Shown piece after piece: positions 8,053-15,884 of a stretch of DNA of 64,000 nucleotides; position 1 is the first letter of the stretch, and every line of letters begins with the position of its first letter. Below the pieces are notes generated by a model. It did no database searches. It saw only the letters and a program-made list of their open reading frames with translations, and had not been told where the DNA came from. The position numbers were made by a program, and so were the translations under genes. The stretch is from Streptomyces canus (GTDB taxonomy: Bacteria; Actinomycetota; Actinomycetes; Streptomycetales; Streptomycetaceae): positions 1 to 64,000 of the forward strand of contig NZ_KQ948686.1 in the NCBI RefSeq assembly GCF_001514145.1. Reading direction: 5' to 3'.

Positions 8053-9103
8053 GACGCACTCCCGTGGTGGCGTACTGGTTGGCGGGCCTGGCGAGGCCCA
8101 GGTGCTCCCTGAGCGAACTGCCTGGGTAGAAGGTGCGGAACAGTCCGCGGTGCTGGAGCAGTGCCACCGTGCCGTTGACGAGCCGTTCCAGGTCGCGCAG
8201 TGGTTCGACGGGCGTGAGGTGGAAACCGTCGACGATGCCCTCGCCGTGCCAGGTGGCGATCAGTTCGGCTAGGTCGACGGGGCCGCCGCGGTAGAGCGGC
8301 CCCTGCGGGGTCTGCCGGGGACCGCCCCCACCGTGCCCCGGCTCGGCCGCGTGCTCGCCGTCACCGAGGTCGACGAGGAGACCGGCGAGGACCCGCAGCT
8401 GGTCGGGGTGACGCCCGAAATCCGCTGCCATGGAACGGAGTTGCTCCCGTACGGCGGCGGCCTGCGGGGCACTCGCGGCGCGGACGAGAGCCACGTCGGC
8501 GTACCGGGCGGCGGTCCCGCGGGCGGCACCGTCGGTGGCGTCGACCACGCGGACCGGGTGGCCCTGTGGGGGCCGCGGCACGATCGAAGGGCCCTTGACG
8601 GAGAAGGACGTGCCGCGGAAGTCGACGTGGTGCAGCTTGTCCCGGTCGATGAAGCGGCCGGTCGGCACGTCCCGGATCTCGGCGTCGTCCTCCCAGCTGT
8701 CCCACAACATCGCGGCCACGTCCGCGGCTTCACCCGCCTCCTGCCACAGGGCGTCGGGCGGAGCCGCCTGTCGGCGGCCGAAGAGACGGGCCTCGCCCTC
8801 GGTGCTCGACACGTCGATCCGCCAGCCGGCCCGGCCCCGGCTGACCCAGTCGAGGGTGGCGACGGCGGCCTGGACGTGGAAGGGCTCGGTGTGCGTGGTC
8901 GTGACGGTGGGCACCAGGCCGATCCGGCTGGTGGCGGGCGCGAGGCGGGCCAGCACGGCGAGCGCGTCGGGACCTGGCCGGGCGAAGCTGTCCTCGAGCG
9001 TCACGAAGTCGAGCCCGCCGCGCTCGGCGAGCCGGACGAGGGTGAGGTAGGAGGCGGCGTCATAGGCGGACGGCTGGTCGACAGCGGCGGACAGATGCAG
9101 CAT
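8042..9103 (-). CDS. LLM-class flavin-dependent oxidoreductase
   Basis: A 353-residue second luciferase-fold monooxygenase: the 'LHLSAAVDQPSAYDAASYLTL' start, 'RIGLVPTVTTTHTEPFHVQAAVATLDWVSRGRAGW' beta-barrel strands and a C-terminal 'EGIVDGFHLTPVEPLRDLERLV' are diagnostic. ATG at 9103 overlaps the ABC ATPase stop as TGATG, with GAAGGTG upstream; a GTG at 9106 is possible. Sequence differs clearly from its neighbour, so the pair probably act as two components or on two substrates. Compared with its neighbour it has a Gly/His-rich insertion (around AAEPGHGGGGPRQT). Its position inside the transporter operon supports a role in organosulfur utilisation. Confidence 0.84.
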   Translation of the reverse strand: MLHLSAAVDQPSAYDAASYLTLVRLAERGGLDFVTLEDSFARPGPDALAVLARLAPATSRIGLVPTVTTTHTEPFHVQAAVATLDWVSRGRAGWRIDVSSTEGEARLFGRRQAAPPDALWQEAGEAADVAAMLWDSWEDDAEIRDVPTGRFIDRDKLHHVDFRGTSFSVKGPSIVPRPPQGHPVRVVDATDGAARGTAARYADVALVRAASAPQAAAVREQLRSMAADFGRHPDQLRVLAGLLVDLGDGEHAAEPGHGGGGPRQTPQGPLYRGGPVDLAELIATWHGEGIVDGFHLTPVEPLRDLERLVNGTVALLQHRGLFRTFYPGSSLREHLGLARPANQYATTGVRHEP

Positions 9104-9864
9104 CACAGCACCTTCGAGAGGAAGGACCGCGTGCGTTCGTGCTGCGGGGCGTCCAGCACGTCGGCCGGCGGACCCTGTTCGACGATGCGTCCGTCGTCCA
9201 TGAACACGACGGTGTCGGCGACCTCACGGGCGAAGCCGATCTCGTGGGTGACGACGATCATCGTGGTGCCCTGGCGGGCCAGGTCCTTGATGACGTCGAG
9301 GACTTCGCCGACCAGTTCGGGGTCGAGCGCGGAGGTCGGTTCGTCGAACAGCAGAAGCCGGGGTTCCAGCGCCAACGCCCGTGCGATCGCGACCCGTTGC
9401 TGCTGCCCGCCGGAGAGCTGCCGGGGATGTGCGTCCGCCTTGTCGGCGAGCCCCACCCGGTCGAGGAGCCGCCGTGCCGCCTCGACGGCCTCCCTGCGCG
9501 GCCGCTTCAGCGCGGAGACCGGGGCCTCGACGACGTTGTCCAGCACGGTCAGATGCGGGAACAGGTTGAAGTTCTGGAAGACGAAGCCGATCCGCGTGCG
9601 CTGTCTGAGCACCTCGCGCTCGGGCAGCTCGTACAGCTTGTCGCCGGAGCGCCGGTATCCGACCAGCGCCCCGTCCACGCTGATCGTGCCCCGGTCCACC
9701 TTCTCCAGGTGGTTGACGGTGCGCAGCAGCGTCGACTTGCCGGAGCCGGACGGGCCGAGGATCACGGTGACCTCGCCGGTGTGCACGGCGAGGTCGATGC
9801 CCTTGAGCACCTCCAGTGACCCGAAGCTCTTGTGGACGGACCTGATGTCGACCATGACACTCAT
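9103..9864 (-). CDS. Polar amino acid-type ABC transporter ATPase
   Basis: A 253-residue ATPase with Walker A GPSGSGKST (37-45), Q-loop 'FVFQNFNLFPHLTVLDNV', signature LSGGQQQRVAIARAL, Walker B LLLFDEPTSALDPE and His switch 'VVTHEIGFA'. This is the GlnQ/HisP/TcyN (PAAT) family that energises uptake of amino acids including cystine. The ATG at 9864 yields MSVMVDIRSVHKSFG; an ATG at 9855 is equally possible. The open frame upstream to 10479 is only non-coding readthrough over the next gene. It pairs with the permease at 11644-12501 and probably the binding protein at 12931-13857. Confidence 0.93.
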   Translation of the reverse strand: MSVMVDIRSVHKSFGSLEVLKGIDLAVHTGEVTVILGPSGSGKSTLLRTVNHLEKVDRGTISVDGALVGYRRSGDKLYELPEREVLRQRTRIGFVFQNFNLFPHLTVLDNVVEAPVSALKRPRREAVEAARRLLDRVGLADKADAHPRQLSGGQQQRVAIARALALEPRLLLFDEPTSALDPELVGEVLDVIKDLARQGTTMIVVTHEIGFAREVADTVVFMDDGRIVEQGPPADVLDAPQHERTRSFLSKVL

Positions 9865-9892
9865 CGCTGAACTTCCCTGCTTTCCAGGTGAC

Positions 9893-11647
9893 TTAGGCGG
9901 CCGTACGACCGGCGAGCGCGCAAAGGAACAGCAGCGCGGCCCGCGCGGTCGCGTCGTTCTGCCGGAACGCGGGCCCGCCGGTGCGCGGCCGGGTGAAGGC
10001 GCCGGGAGTACGGCCGTCGGTGTGCGGCCCGAGCGCGAAGCGTCGTGGGTGGGGCCGTCCGGACCGGTCCAGGACCCGCCCGTCGGCACGGTCCACACGC
10101 AGCAGCCCGTCCGGGGTCTCGGCGAGCCCCTCGGCGTGCAGCTCGCGCAGCAGCGGATCGAGGGCCCGCCGGACCGTCGGCTCGGGCAGCCGCGCCTCGA
10201 CCAGCGCCCGTGCCCGGACCGAGTGGTCCGGCACGGTGGGGCTCGACGCCCGGAACACCCCGTCCTCGGCGCGGACTTCCATGTCCGCCCCGACGAACCT
10301 GAGCACTCCGGCCCGGGACAGCGCGAGCAGTTGCCGCAGCCGGGGTCCGGGCGGCCCGGAGGCCAGATAGCTGAAGAACCCGTGCCACCGTCCGCCGATG
10401 TCCCCGAGCCGGACCAGCTGCCCGTAGACGGAGAGCAGCCCGAGGAAGACTGCCAGGTCCGGGCTGTGTGCGGGGTCATGACGGCGGTTCAGGTCGGCCT
10501 CGACATACTCCCGCAGCCCTTCCTGGAACTCCTCGTGTGTCGCGTACCGCACCCCCTCCAGCGGCCGGTCGAGGGCCGCGAGGTCGAGCCGGTCACGGGG
10601 GTCGGGCACGGCGGAGGCGACGAGAGCCTGGACGTCCGTCTCGCTCCCGGCCGCGTACTTCTCCTCGAAGTCGGTCCAGGACATCGCGGTCCGCTCCGGA
10701 TGCACGGTGAACAGCCGGTGGTAGTGCGCGAATCCGAGCTCCTTCACCACCAGCGGCCACACGTCCCGCCCGAAGTCGAAGCCCTCCGGCCGGGCGAGCA
10801 GCCCGTCGATCTCGGCGGGCCCCAGGAAGCGGGGCAGCGGCGGCCGCTCACCGGTCCAGTCGTAGCCGATCTTCGAGTGGTACGGCACTCCTCGCCGCGA
10901 TCCGACGTAGAGGACCGGCTCGCGCCCGGACGGAACGTAGGTGTCCCCGTCGTAGCGCCCGCCCCGGCCCTCGGTCAGCAGCGCCATCAGGTCGACGAAG
11001 GCGAGCCCGAATCCGCGGACCAGGACCGGTTCGCCGGGCGCGAGTGCGGACAGGTCGCTGTCGGCGGTGAAGTCCGGTGGCAGGTGGACGAGACCGTGCT
11101 CCTCGGCGTACGCGGCCAACGCGCTCTGCTCGTCGTCCAGTTCGGCGTCCAGATGGCCGAGGGCCAGGACGACGAGGTCGGCGAGGAGCGGACGCGGCCG
11201 GCCCTCCAGCCAGACCTGCTGCCGGCCCTCGCGCGGGCCACTGACCCGTACGGCACGCCTCGGGTGGTGGTGGACGACGACGCCCTCCGGCAGCGCGGCC
11301 ACCGCCTGCTCGTGCACCCAGCGCAGATACGCGCCCTGGAGTTGCCGGTCCGCGAAGGTACGGCCGTCGATGCCGGCCCACTCGTGCAGCGTGGGGCCGG
11401 GGCGCACGGGTCCGGCCATGTCCACGGTCTCGTCGGTGAACATGGTGACGTCCTCGGCGTGCGAGTTCATCCACAGCAGGGGCGACTGCGCCTCGCGCCA
11501 GATGCGTCCGGCGCCGGGCGGGTGCGGATCCACCAGGTGCAGGTCGAGGCCGCTTCCGTCGTAGAGTTCGGGCGCGTTGGCGGCGATCCGCTCGATCAGA
11601 CCGGTCCCCCGCGGCCCGGCTCCGACGATCACCAGCGAGTGCCTCAT
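9893..11647 (-). CDS. FAD/NAD(P)-binding protein inside the transporter operon
   Basis: A 584-residue soluble protein starting with the Rossmann dinucleotide motif VIVGAGPRGTGLIERIAA, as in the FAD-NAD(P)-binding family (PF13454-type, HcaD/Pup-ligase-neighbour flavoproteins). Further features: 'DLVVLALGHLDAELD' (second Rossmann strand, typical G-x-x-x-P/D-like ATG region) and 'RGFGLAFVDLMALLTEGRGG'. Such proteins are seen in Streptomyces as single flavoproteins of unknown substrate. Here the gene overlaps the permease stop/start by 4 nt (ATGA) and sits between permease and ATPase, so it must be transcribed with them. It could supply reduced flavin or oxidise the imported compound; this is inference from position only. 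Confidence 0.8.
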   Translation of the reverse strand: MRHSLVIVGAGPRGTGLIERIAANAPELYDGSGLDLHLVDPHPPGAGRIWREAQSPLLWMNSHAEDVTMFTDETVDMAGPVRPGPTLHEWAGIDGRTFADRQLQGAYLRWVHEQAVAALPEGVVVHHHPRRAVRVSGPREGRQQVWLEGRPRPLLADLVVLALGHLDAELDDEQSALAAYAEEHGLVHLPPDFTADSDLSALAPGEPVLVRGFGLAFVDLMALLTEGRGGRYDGDTYVPSGREPVLYVGSRRGVPYHSKIGYDWTGERPPLPRFLGPAEIDGLLARPEGFDFGRDVWPLVVKELGFAHYHRLFTVHPERTAMSWTDFEEKYAAGSETDVQALVASAVPDPRDRLDLAALDRPLEGVRYATHEEFQEGLREYVEADLNRRHDPAHSPDLAVFLGLLSVYGQLVRLGDIGGRWHGFFSYLASGPPGPRLRQLLALSRAGVLRFVGADMEVRAEDGVFRASSPTVPDHSVRARALVEARLPEPTVRRALDPLLRELHAEGLAETPDGLLRVDRADGRVLDRSGRPHPRRFALGPHTDGRTPGAFTRPRTGGPAFRQNDATARAALLFLCALAGRTAA

Positions 11648-12501
11648 CGGGTGCGCTCCGAGCCTCGGGCGTAGTGCTTCTCCAGGTAGTGCTGGCCGAC
11701 GCCGAGCACCGAGGTGACGACGGTGTACCAGACGGTGGCGACCATCAGCAGGGGTATGACCTGGTAGGTGCGGTGGTAGACGAGCTGCACGGAGTAGAGC
11801 AGGTCCTGCACGGCGATCACGCTGACGATGGAGGTGCCCTTGAGGGTGCCGATCAGCATGTTCCCGGCCGGGGGCACGATGGAGCGCATCGCCTGCGGCA
11901 GCACGATCCGCCACCAGCGCCGCCACCGGCTGAGCCCGAGCGCCTGGGCGGCCTCGATCTGTCCGCGGTCGACGGAGAGGATCCCGCCGCGCACGACCTC
12001 GGCGGCGTAGGCGGCCTCGTGCAGGGTCAGGCCGATGACCGCGACGGTGACCGGGCCGAGCAGGTCGACCGTCCGCACCCCGAGGATGTGCGGGTACAGC
12101 GCCCCGATGTTGAACCAGAGCAGCAGCTGCACCAGGATCGGGATCGACCGGAAGAGCCAGACGTATCCCCAACTGACGCTTCTGAGCACCGGGTTGGCGG
12201 ACAGCCGGGCCGCCGCGAGCAGCGCGCCCAGCACGAAGCCGAGCGTCATCACGACCGCGGTCAGCCAGAGCGTGAGCCACAGCCCGCGCAGCACCGCGTC
12301 GGTGGTGAAGTAGTCCGCGACGACGTCCCACTGGAAGGCGTCGTTGCGCAGCACGGAGTTGACGGCGAGCCCGAGCAGTACGAGAACGGCGACGGCGGCC
12401 GTCCACTGGCCGAGACGGCGACGCGGGACGATCGGCAGGGAATCCGCGTACTCCGGTATGCCGGGTGCGGAGGAGGCTTTGGCGAGGGTGTCGGAGGACA
12501 T
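11644..12501 (-). CDS. Polar amino acid-type ABC transporter permease
   Basis: A 285-residue permease of the HisM/GlnP family. A hydrophobic anchor near residues 37-55 is followed by four or five further membrane spans and the cytoplasmic EAA-type loop 'LHEAAYAAEVVRGGILSVDRGQIEAAQALGLS', which docks the ATPase. ATG at 12501 has GGAG about 8 nt upstream; an in-frame longer start at 12531 lies in a repeat hairpin and is less likely. It is the first gene of the minus-strand operon permease-flavoprotein-ATPase-monooxygenases-DUF1684. A strong TTGACA -35 hexamer lies 150 nt upstream. Confidence 0.92.
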   Translation of the reverse strand: MSSDTLAKASSAPGIPEYADSLPIVPRRRLGQWTAAVAVLVLLGLAVNSVLRNDAFQWDVVADYFTTDAVLRGLWLTLWLTAVVMTLGFVLGALLAAARLSANPVLRSVSWGYVWLFRSIPILVQLLLWFNIGALYPHILGVRTVDLLGPVTVAVIGLTLHEAAYAAEVVRGGILSVDRGQIEAAQALGLSRWRRWWRIVLPQAMRSIVPPAGNMLIGTLKGTSIVSVIAVQDLLYSVQLVYHRTYQVIPLLMVATVWYTVVTSVLGVGQHYLEKHYARGSERTR

Positions 12502-12515
12502 GCGAGGGCTCCGTG

Positions 12516-12558
12516 GCGAGTGGGGCCCCACCCGCTCGAACGAAGTCGAGAGTGGGGG
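12516..12558 (-). repeat. Palindromic Streptomyces-type intergenic repeat in the operon 5' UTR
   Basis: On the minus strand, CCCCACTCTCGA (12547-12558) can pair with TCGAGCGGGTGGGG (12526-12539). The latter can instead pair with CCCCACTCGC (12516-12525) immediately downstream. The motif CCCCACTCTCGAcTTCG-TCGAGCGGG resembles, from memory, a palindromic repeat found many times between Streptomyces genes. It sits just upstream of the permease ribosome-binding site. Confidence 0.5.
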
Positions 12559-12624
12559 ACGGTAGAACTCGGACGGTTGCCTTCACACGGATGCGGCCTA
12601 GCCCCTCAGCAGGGCCGCCCTTCG

Positions 12625-12655
12625 AGACTACGGGTGCGTTTCCCCTCGTTGTCAA
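12625..12655 (-). promoter_or_regulatory. Candidate promoter of the sulfur/ABC operon
   Basis: Minus-strand TTGACA (12650-12655) and TAGTCT (12625-12630) separated by 19 nt, facing the permease gene. The -35 is consensus; the spacing is slightly long. Confidence 0.4.
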
Positions 12656-12691
12656 GGCTGTCCACACTGTGAGCCGTACGTCTCAAGTCGG

Positions 12692-12720
12692 TTGACGGCA
12701 AACCGGATGCCTGTTCCACT
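12692..12720 (+). promoter_or_regulatory. Candidate promoter of a leaderless Cys leader peptide
   Basis: TTGACG (12692-12697) followed after 17 nt by TCCACT (12715-12720). The predicted transcription start falls at or next to the ATG at 12727, and no ribosome-binding site precedes that ATG, so the leader peptide mRNA may be leaderless. The -10 match is weak (3 of 6). Confidence 0.4.
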
Positions 12721-12726
12721 TACCCC

Positions 12727-12798
12727 ATGCATCCACAGCAGTGGCTGGTCAAGCGCTCCCACATCGACTTCGGTCGCGTGTGGTCCTCTTCCTGTTGA
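12727..12798 (+). CDS. Short leader peptide ending in Ser-Cys (putative cysteine attenuator)
   Basis: A 23-codon open frame with the C-terminal half KRSHIDFGRVWSSSC and then TGA. From memory, the H(I/V)D(F/L)xRV-S-x-C ending is the recognisable signature of the many actinobacterial 'putative leader peptides' placed before sulfur-assimilation and organosulfur genes. In mycobacteria, short Cys-encoding leaderless ORFs are reported as cysteine-responsive attenuators. Here the peptide lies 132 nt before an ABC binding-protein gene and 13 nt before a clean terminator hairpin. Inference: ribosome behaviour at the terminal Cys codon reports cysteine supply and decides terminator formation. Too short for normal gene finders. 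Confidence 0.7.
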   Translation: MHPQQWLVKRSHIDFGRVWSSSC

Positions 12799-12811
12799 GC
12801 TGACCCACTGC

Positions 12812-12836
12812 GCGCCCTGATTTTCAGGGCGCCTTT
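12812..12836 (+). terminator. Attenuator hairpin after the Cys leader peptide
   Basis: Perfect 9-bp stem GCGCCCTGA/TCAGGGCGC with a 3-nt TTT loop, then CTTTCGCGTTCTCCTTCC. It stands between the leader peptide stop (12798) and the binding-protein gene (12931), in the right place for transcription attenuation. Confidence 0.65.
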
Positions 12837-12930
12837 CGCGTTCTCCTTCCTCGCCTTCGCGCATCCTTCCCGCCTTCACACGCGCCCTCCCCTCACTCAG
12901 CGTTCCTCGCTTCCAGGAGACCGCCCCACC

Positions 12931-13857
12931 GTGCGCTCACTCACGCATGCCCGAAACGGACTGCTCATCCCCTTCGCCCTCATCACCGCGGGCACCCTGC
13001 TCCTGACCGCGTGCGGCTCGGGCGCGGAGGACACCGCCACGGCGTCGGCCCGGGCCGACGCGATCCCCACCACCGACGTCGTCTCCGCGGTCAAGAAGAA
13101 CGACGCGGCGGCCAGGCTGCTGCCGTCCGGCACCACGAGCCTGACCCTCGCCGTCAGCGTCTCCGGTCAGCCGCCGGGCACCTCGATCCTGGACGACGGC
13201 AAGACCCTGGCCGGCCAGGACATCGACTTCGCGAACGCGGTCGCCAAGGTCCTCGGCATCAGGCTGAAGACCGAGCAGGCGAGCTTCGAGGCGATCCTGC
13301 CGGCCCTCGACAGCGGCAAGTACGACCTCGGCGTCGGCAACTTCGGCGTGACCGACGAGCGCCGCAGGACGATCGACTTCGTCACCTACATCAACGACGG
13401 CCAGGGCTTCGCCACCCGCAGCGACAGCAAGCTCACCAAGGTCACCGACCTGACCCAGCTGTGCGGCCTGAACGTGGCGACCGGCGCGGGCACGACGTTC
13501 GAAGCCACGCTGGAGGACAACAGGCACCTCTGCAAAAAGCCCTACAAGGTGCAGACCTACAACGAGCAGGGCGCGATCTGGTCCTCACTCCAACAGGGCC
13601 GCAGCGACGTCGTGATGTCCACGATCAACGGCCTGCGTTACGCGGTGGCCCACCAGCAGGGCGTGAAGTTCCTCAACGAGTACCACCGCCTGGACGTCGG
13701 TTTCGCCTTCAAGAAGGGCACGCCCCTGGCCAAGGCGTTCCAGGCGGCGGTGAATGACCTCATCAAAAACGGCACCTACTCCAGGATCCTCAAGAAATGG
13801 GGCACCGAAGGCTCGGCGACGACCGTCTCCCGCATCTCCCCACCCGAGCTGAAGTAG
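12931..13857 (+). CDS. ABC transporter substrate-binding lipoprotein (family 3)
   Basis: A 308-residue protein (GTG start) with a signal peptide ending in the lipobox LTAC (Cys28). The SBP_bac_3 fold follows: 'DIDFANAVAKVLGIRLKTEQASFEAILPALDSGKYDLGVGNFGVTDERR' is the classic amino-acid/cystine binding-protein motif. It lies divergently from the permease/ATPase operon that lacks its own binding protein, so it most likely delivers substrate to that transporter. The upstream Cys leader and terminator suggest sulfur control. Substrate is unknown; cystine, a sulfonated or thioether compound are reasonable options given the two monooxygenases. Confidence 0.92.
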   Translation: MRSLTHARNGLLIPFALITAGTLLLTACGSGAEDTATASARADAIPTTDVVSAVKKNDAAARLLPSGTTSLTLAVSVSGQPPGTSILDDGKTLAGQDIDFANAVAKVLGIRLKTEQASFEAILPALDSGKYDLGVGNFGVTDERRRTIDFVTYINDGQGFATRSDSKLTKVTDLTQLCGLNVATGAGTTFEATLEDNRHLCKKPYKVQTYNEQGAIWSSLQQGRSDVVMSTINGLRYAVAHQQGVKFLNEYHRLDVGFAFKKGTPLAKAFQAAVNDLIKNGTYSRILKKWGTEGSATTVSRISPPELK

Positions 13858-14135
13858 CGCTCTGACCTGAGGCTTCGTCAAAGCCGAGGGTCGCCGACCC
13901 CGTTCACCCGTACGTCCCAGCCCTCACCCGTACGCCGTGAAGAATCATATTTCACTCACAGTCAGCAGCCGTATGGGATGCGACCCTTGGGGCACCCGGC
14001 CTCTCGACGTATTCGCTGTGCACCAGTACCGTCACAAACCCCCCGCGCGGCGGCTATCCACTTGGCGCGCGATCCGCATCATGGATGACCATAGGGATAC
14101 AGAAGCAAGAGAGACCGCTGTGAGAGGAGGCGTCC

Positions 14136-14576
14136 ATGGGATCGGTGCGCAAAGCGAGTGCCTGGCTGGGCCTCGTTGACGACAACGATGACGAGCGTTA
14201 CTACGACGACGACGGATACTCCGAAGGGACCGAGCCCGGGGATGCCTGGGTCACCGACCCGCGGGTCAAGGTGGCTTCGGACGTCGCCGAGGAGAAAGGC
14301 CGCCGGATCGGCACGGTGACCCCGGACAGCTTCCGGGACGCCCGCGCCATCGGCGAACTCTTCCGTGAAGGCGTGCCCGTCATCATGAACCTCACCGCGA
14401 TGGAGGCCTCCGACGCCAAGCGCGTCGTCGACTTCGCGGCCGGGCTGATCTTCGGACTGCGCGGTTCCATCGAGCGCGTGTCCACCCGGGTGTTCCTGCT
14501 GTCCCCCGCCAACACGGAGATCGTGAACGGCGACCCGGCCGCGCACCGCACGGACGGCTTCTTCAACCAGAGCTGA
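14136..14576 (+). CDS. sflA: SepF-like cell-division protein (SflA-type)
   Basis: A 146-residue cytoplasmic protein with an N-terminal amphipathic start (MGSVRKASAWLGL) and an acidic linker. The SepF/DUF552 core is 'DSFRDARAIGELFREGVPVIMNLTAMEASDAKRVVDFAAGLIFGLRGSIERVSTRVFLLSPANTEI'. SepF anchors and bundles FtsZ. Streptomyces has SepF in the division cluster plus two paralogues, SflA and SflB, which restrain FtsZ/DivIVA at ectopic sites; I recall sflA as SCO1749, next to an acyl-CoA dehydrogenase gene as here. The assignment to SflA rests on this context and on the absence of ftsZ/ylmE neighbours. Confidence 0.82.
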   Translation: MGSVRKASAWLGLVDDNDDERYYDDDGYSEGTEPGDAWVTDPRVKVASDVAEEKGRRIGTVTPDSFRDARAIGELFREGVPVIMNLTAMEASDAKRVVDFAAGLIFGLRGSIERVSTRVFLLSPANTEIVNGDPAAHRTDGFFNQS

Positions 14577-14601
14577 GGCAGGGCCGCTCGCCGGCCCTGC
14601 C
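14577..14601. terminator. Shared terminator between convergent sepF-like and acyl-CoA dehydrogenase genes
   Basis: Perfect 9-bp stem GGCAGGGCC/GGCCCTGCC with a 7-nt loop in the 36-nt gap between the two convergent stops. Confidence 0.65.
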
Positions 14602-14612
14602 CCGCGCAGGGT

Positions 14613-15785
14613 CTACCGGAAGGCATCCAGTCCGGTGAGCGCCTTGCCCAGCACCAGCTGATGCATCTCCACGGTGCCCTCGTACGTCAGCACCGACTCG
14701 AGGTTCGTCGCGTGCCGCATGACGGGGTATTCGAGGGAGATCCCGTTGGCCCCGAGGATCGTCCGCGCCGTACGGCAGATCTCGATCGCCTCGCGGACGT
14801 TGTTGAGCTTGCCGAAGCTGACCTGCTCGGGACGCAGGCGGCCGGCGTCCATGCGCCGCCCCAGATGGTGGGCGAGCAGAATCCCCTTGTGCAGTTCCAC
14901 CGCCATGTCGGCGAGTTTGGCCTGCGTGAGCTGGAAGCCCCCGATCGGCCGCCCGAACTGCTCCCGTGTCTTCGCGTAGTCGACGGCGGTCTCGAAACAC
15001 GACCGCGCCGCCCCCATGGCCCCCCACACGATCCCGTACCGGGCGTGCGACAGACAGCTGAGCGGCCCCTTGAGCCCGGCGACCTCGGGCAGCACCGCGT
15101 CGGCGGGCAGCCGTACGTCGTCGAGGACGAGCTCACTGGTGACGCTGGCCCGCAGCGACCACTTGTGCTTGATCTCGGGCGCCGAGAAGCCCGGTGCGTC
15201 GGTCGGCACCACAAAGCCGCGGATCGCGTCGTCGGTCTGCGCCCATACGACGGCGACCCCGGCGACCGACCCGTTGGTGATCCACATCTTGCGCCCGTTC
15301 AGCACCCAGTCCGTGCCGTCCTTCTTGGCGTACGTCCGCATGGATCCGGGGTCGGAGCCGTGATCGGGTTCGGTGAGCCCGAAGCAGCCGATGACCTCAC
15401 CGGCGGCCATGCGCGGCAGCCAGGTCTGCTTCTGCTCCTCGCTGCCGAACCGGTGGATGGCGTACATGGCGAGAGAACCCTGCACCGAGACGAGGGACCG
15501 GATCCCGGAGTCGGCGGCCTCCAGCTCCAGACAGGCGAGCCCGTACTGCACGGCGGAGGCGCCCGCGCACCCGTAGCCGCTCAGGGACATCCCGAGGGCG
15601 CCGATCTCCCCGAGCTCACGGGCGAGTTCCCTGATCTGCGGCAACTCGCCCTTCTCGTACCAGTCCGCGACATACGGCAGGACACGGTCGGCGGCCCAGG
15701 TCCGCACGGTCTCGCGGATCGCCAGGTCCTCCGGCTCCAGCAGGTCGTCGATACCGAGGGGGTCGGCGGGGTCGAACGGGGCCAT
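14613..15785 (-). CDS. Acyl-CoA dehydrogenase, glutaryl-CoA dehydrogenase-like
   Basis: A 390-residue FAD flavoenzyme of the acyl-CoA dehydrogenase fold. Features: 'GCFGLTEPDHGSDPGSM' (FAD/substrate loop), 'WVLNGRKMWITNG', 'YAKTREQFGRPIGGFQLTQAKLADM' and the catalytic Glu in 'LTYEGTVEMHQLVLGKALTG'. The N-terminal 'DLLEPEDLAIRETVRTW' and the Arg-rich 'LGANGISLEYPVMRHATNLES' fit the glutaryl-CoA dehydrogenase branch of lysine/tryptophan breakdown. ATG at 15785 is chosen because GGAGG is 8 nt upstream; a longer start at 15812 is less likely. Confidence 0.85.
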   Translation of the reverse strand: MAPFDPADPLGIDDLLEPEDLAIRETVRTWAADRVLPYVADWYEKGELPQIRELARELGEIGALGMSLSGYGCAGASAVQYGLACLELEAADSGIRSLVSVQGSLAMYAIHRFGSEEQKQTWLPRMAAGEVIGCFGLTEPDHGSDPGSMRTYAKKDGTDWVLNGRKMWITNGSVAGVAVVWAQTDDAIRGFVVPTDAPGFSAPEIKHKWSLRASVTSELVLDDVRLPADAVLPEVAGLKGPLSCLSHARYGIVWGAMGAARSCFETAVDYAKTREQFGRPIGGFQLTQAKLADMAVELHKGILLAHHLGRRMDAGRLRPEQVSFGKLNNVREAIEICRTARTILGANGISLEYPVMRHATNLESVLTYEGTVEMHQLVLGKALTGLDAFR

Positions 15786-15884
15786 GAGCACATCCTCCGG
15801 GAGCCAGCTCAAAACTAGCAGCGCTAGTTACGCTTCGCGGCTGACGTTACGACGCGGTGTCCCGCACGTCCAGATGCCTGGCGG

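Noticed and set aside
9103..10479. Longer ABC ATPase with 200-residue N-terminal extension
   Set aside because: The extension is a shadow of the flavoprotein gene; MSVMVDIR at 9864 is the usual family start.
8333..11674. 1113-codon plus-strand open frame
   Set aside because: Lies antisense to the monooxygenase, ABC ATPase and flavoprotein genes, with Gly/Pro/Arg-rich sequence and no domain; a GC-rich shadow frame.
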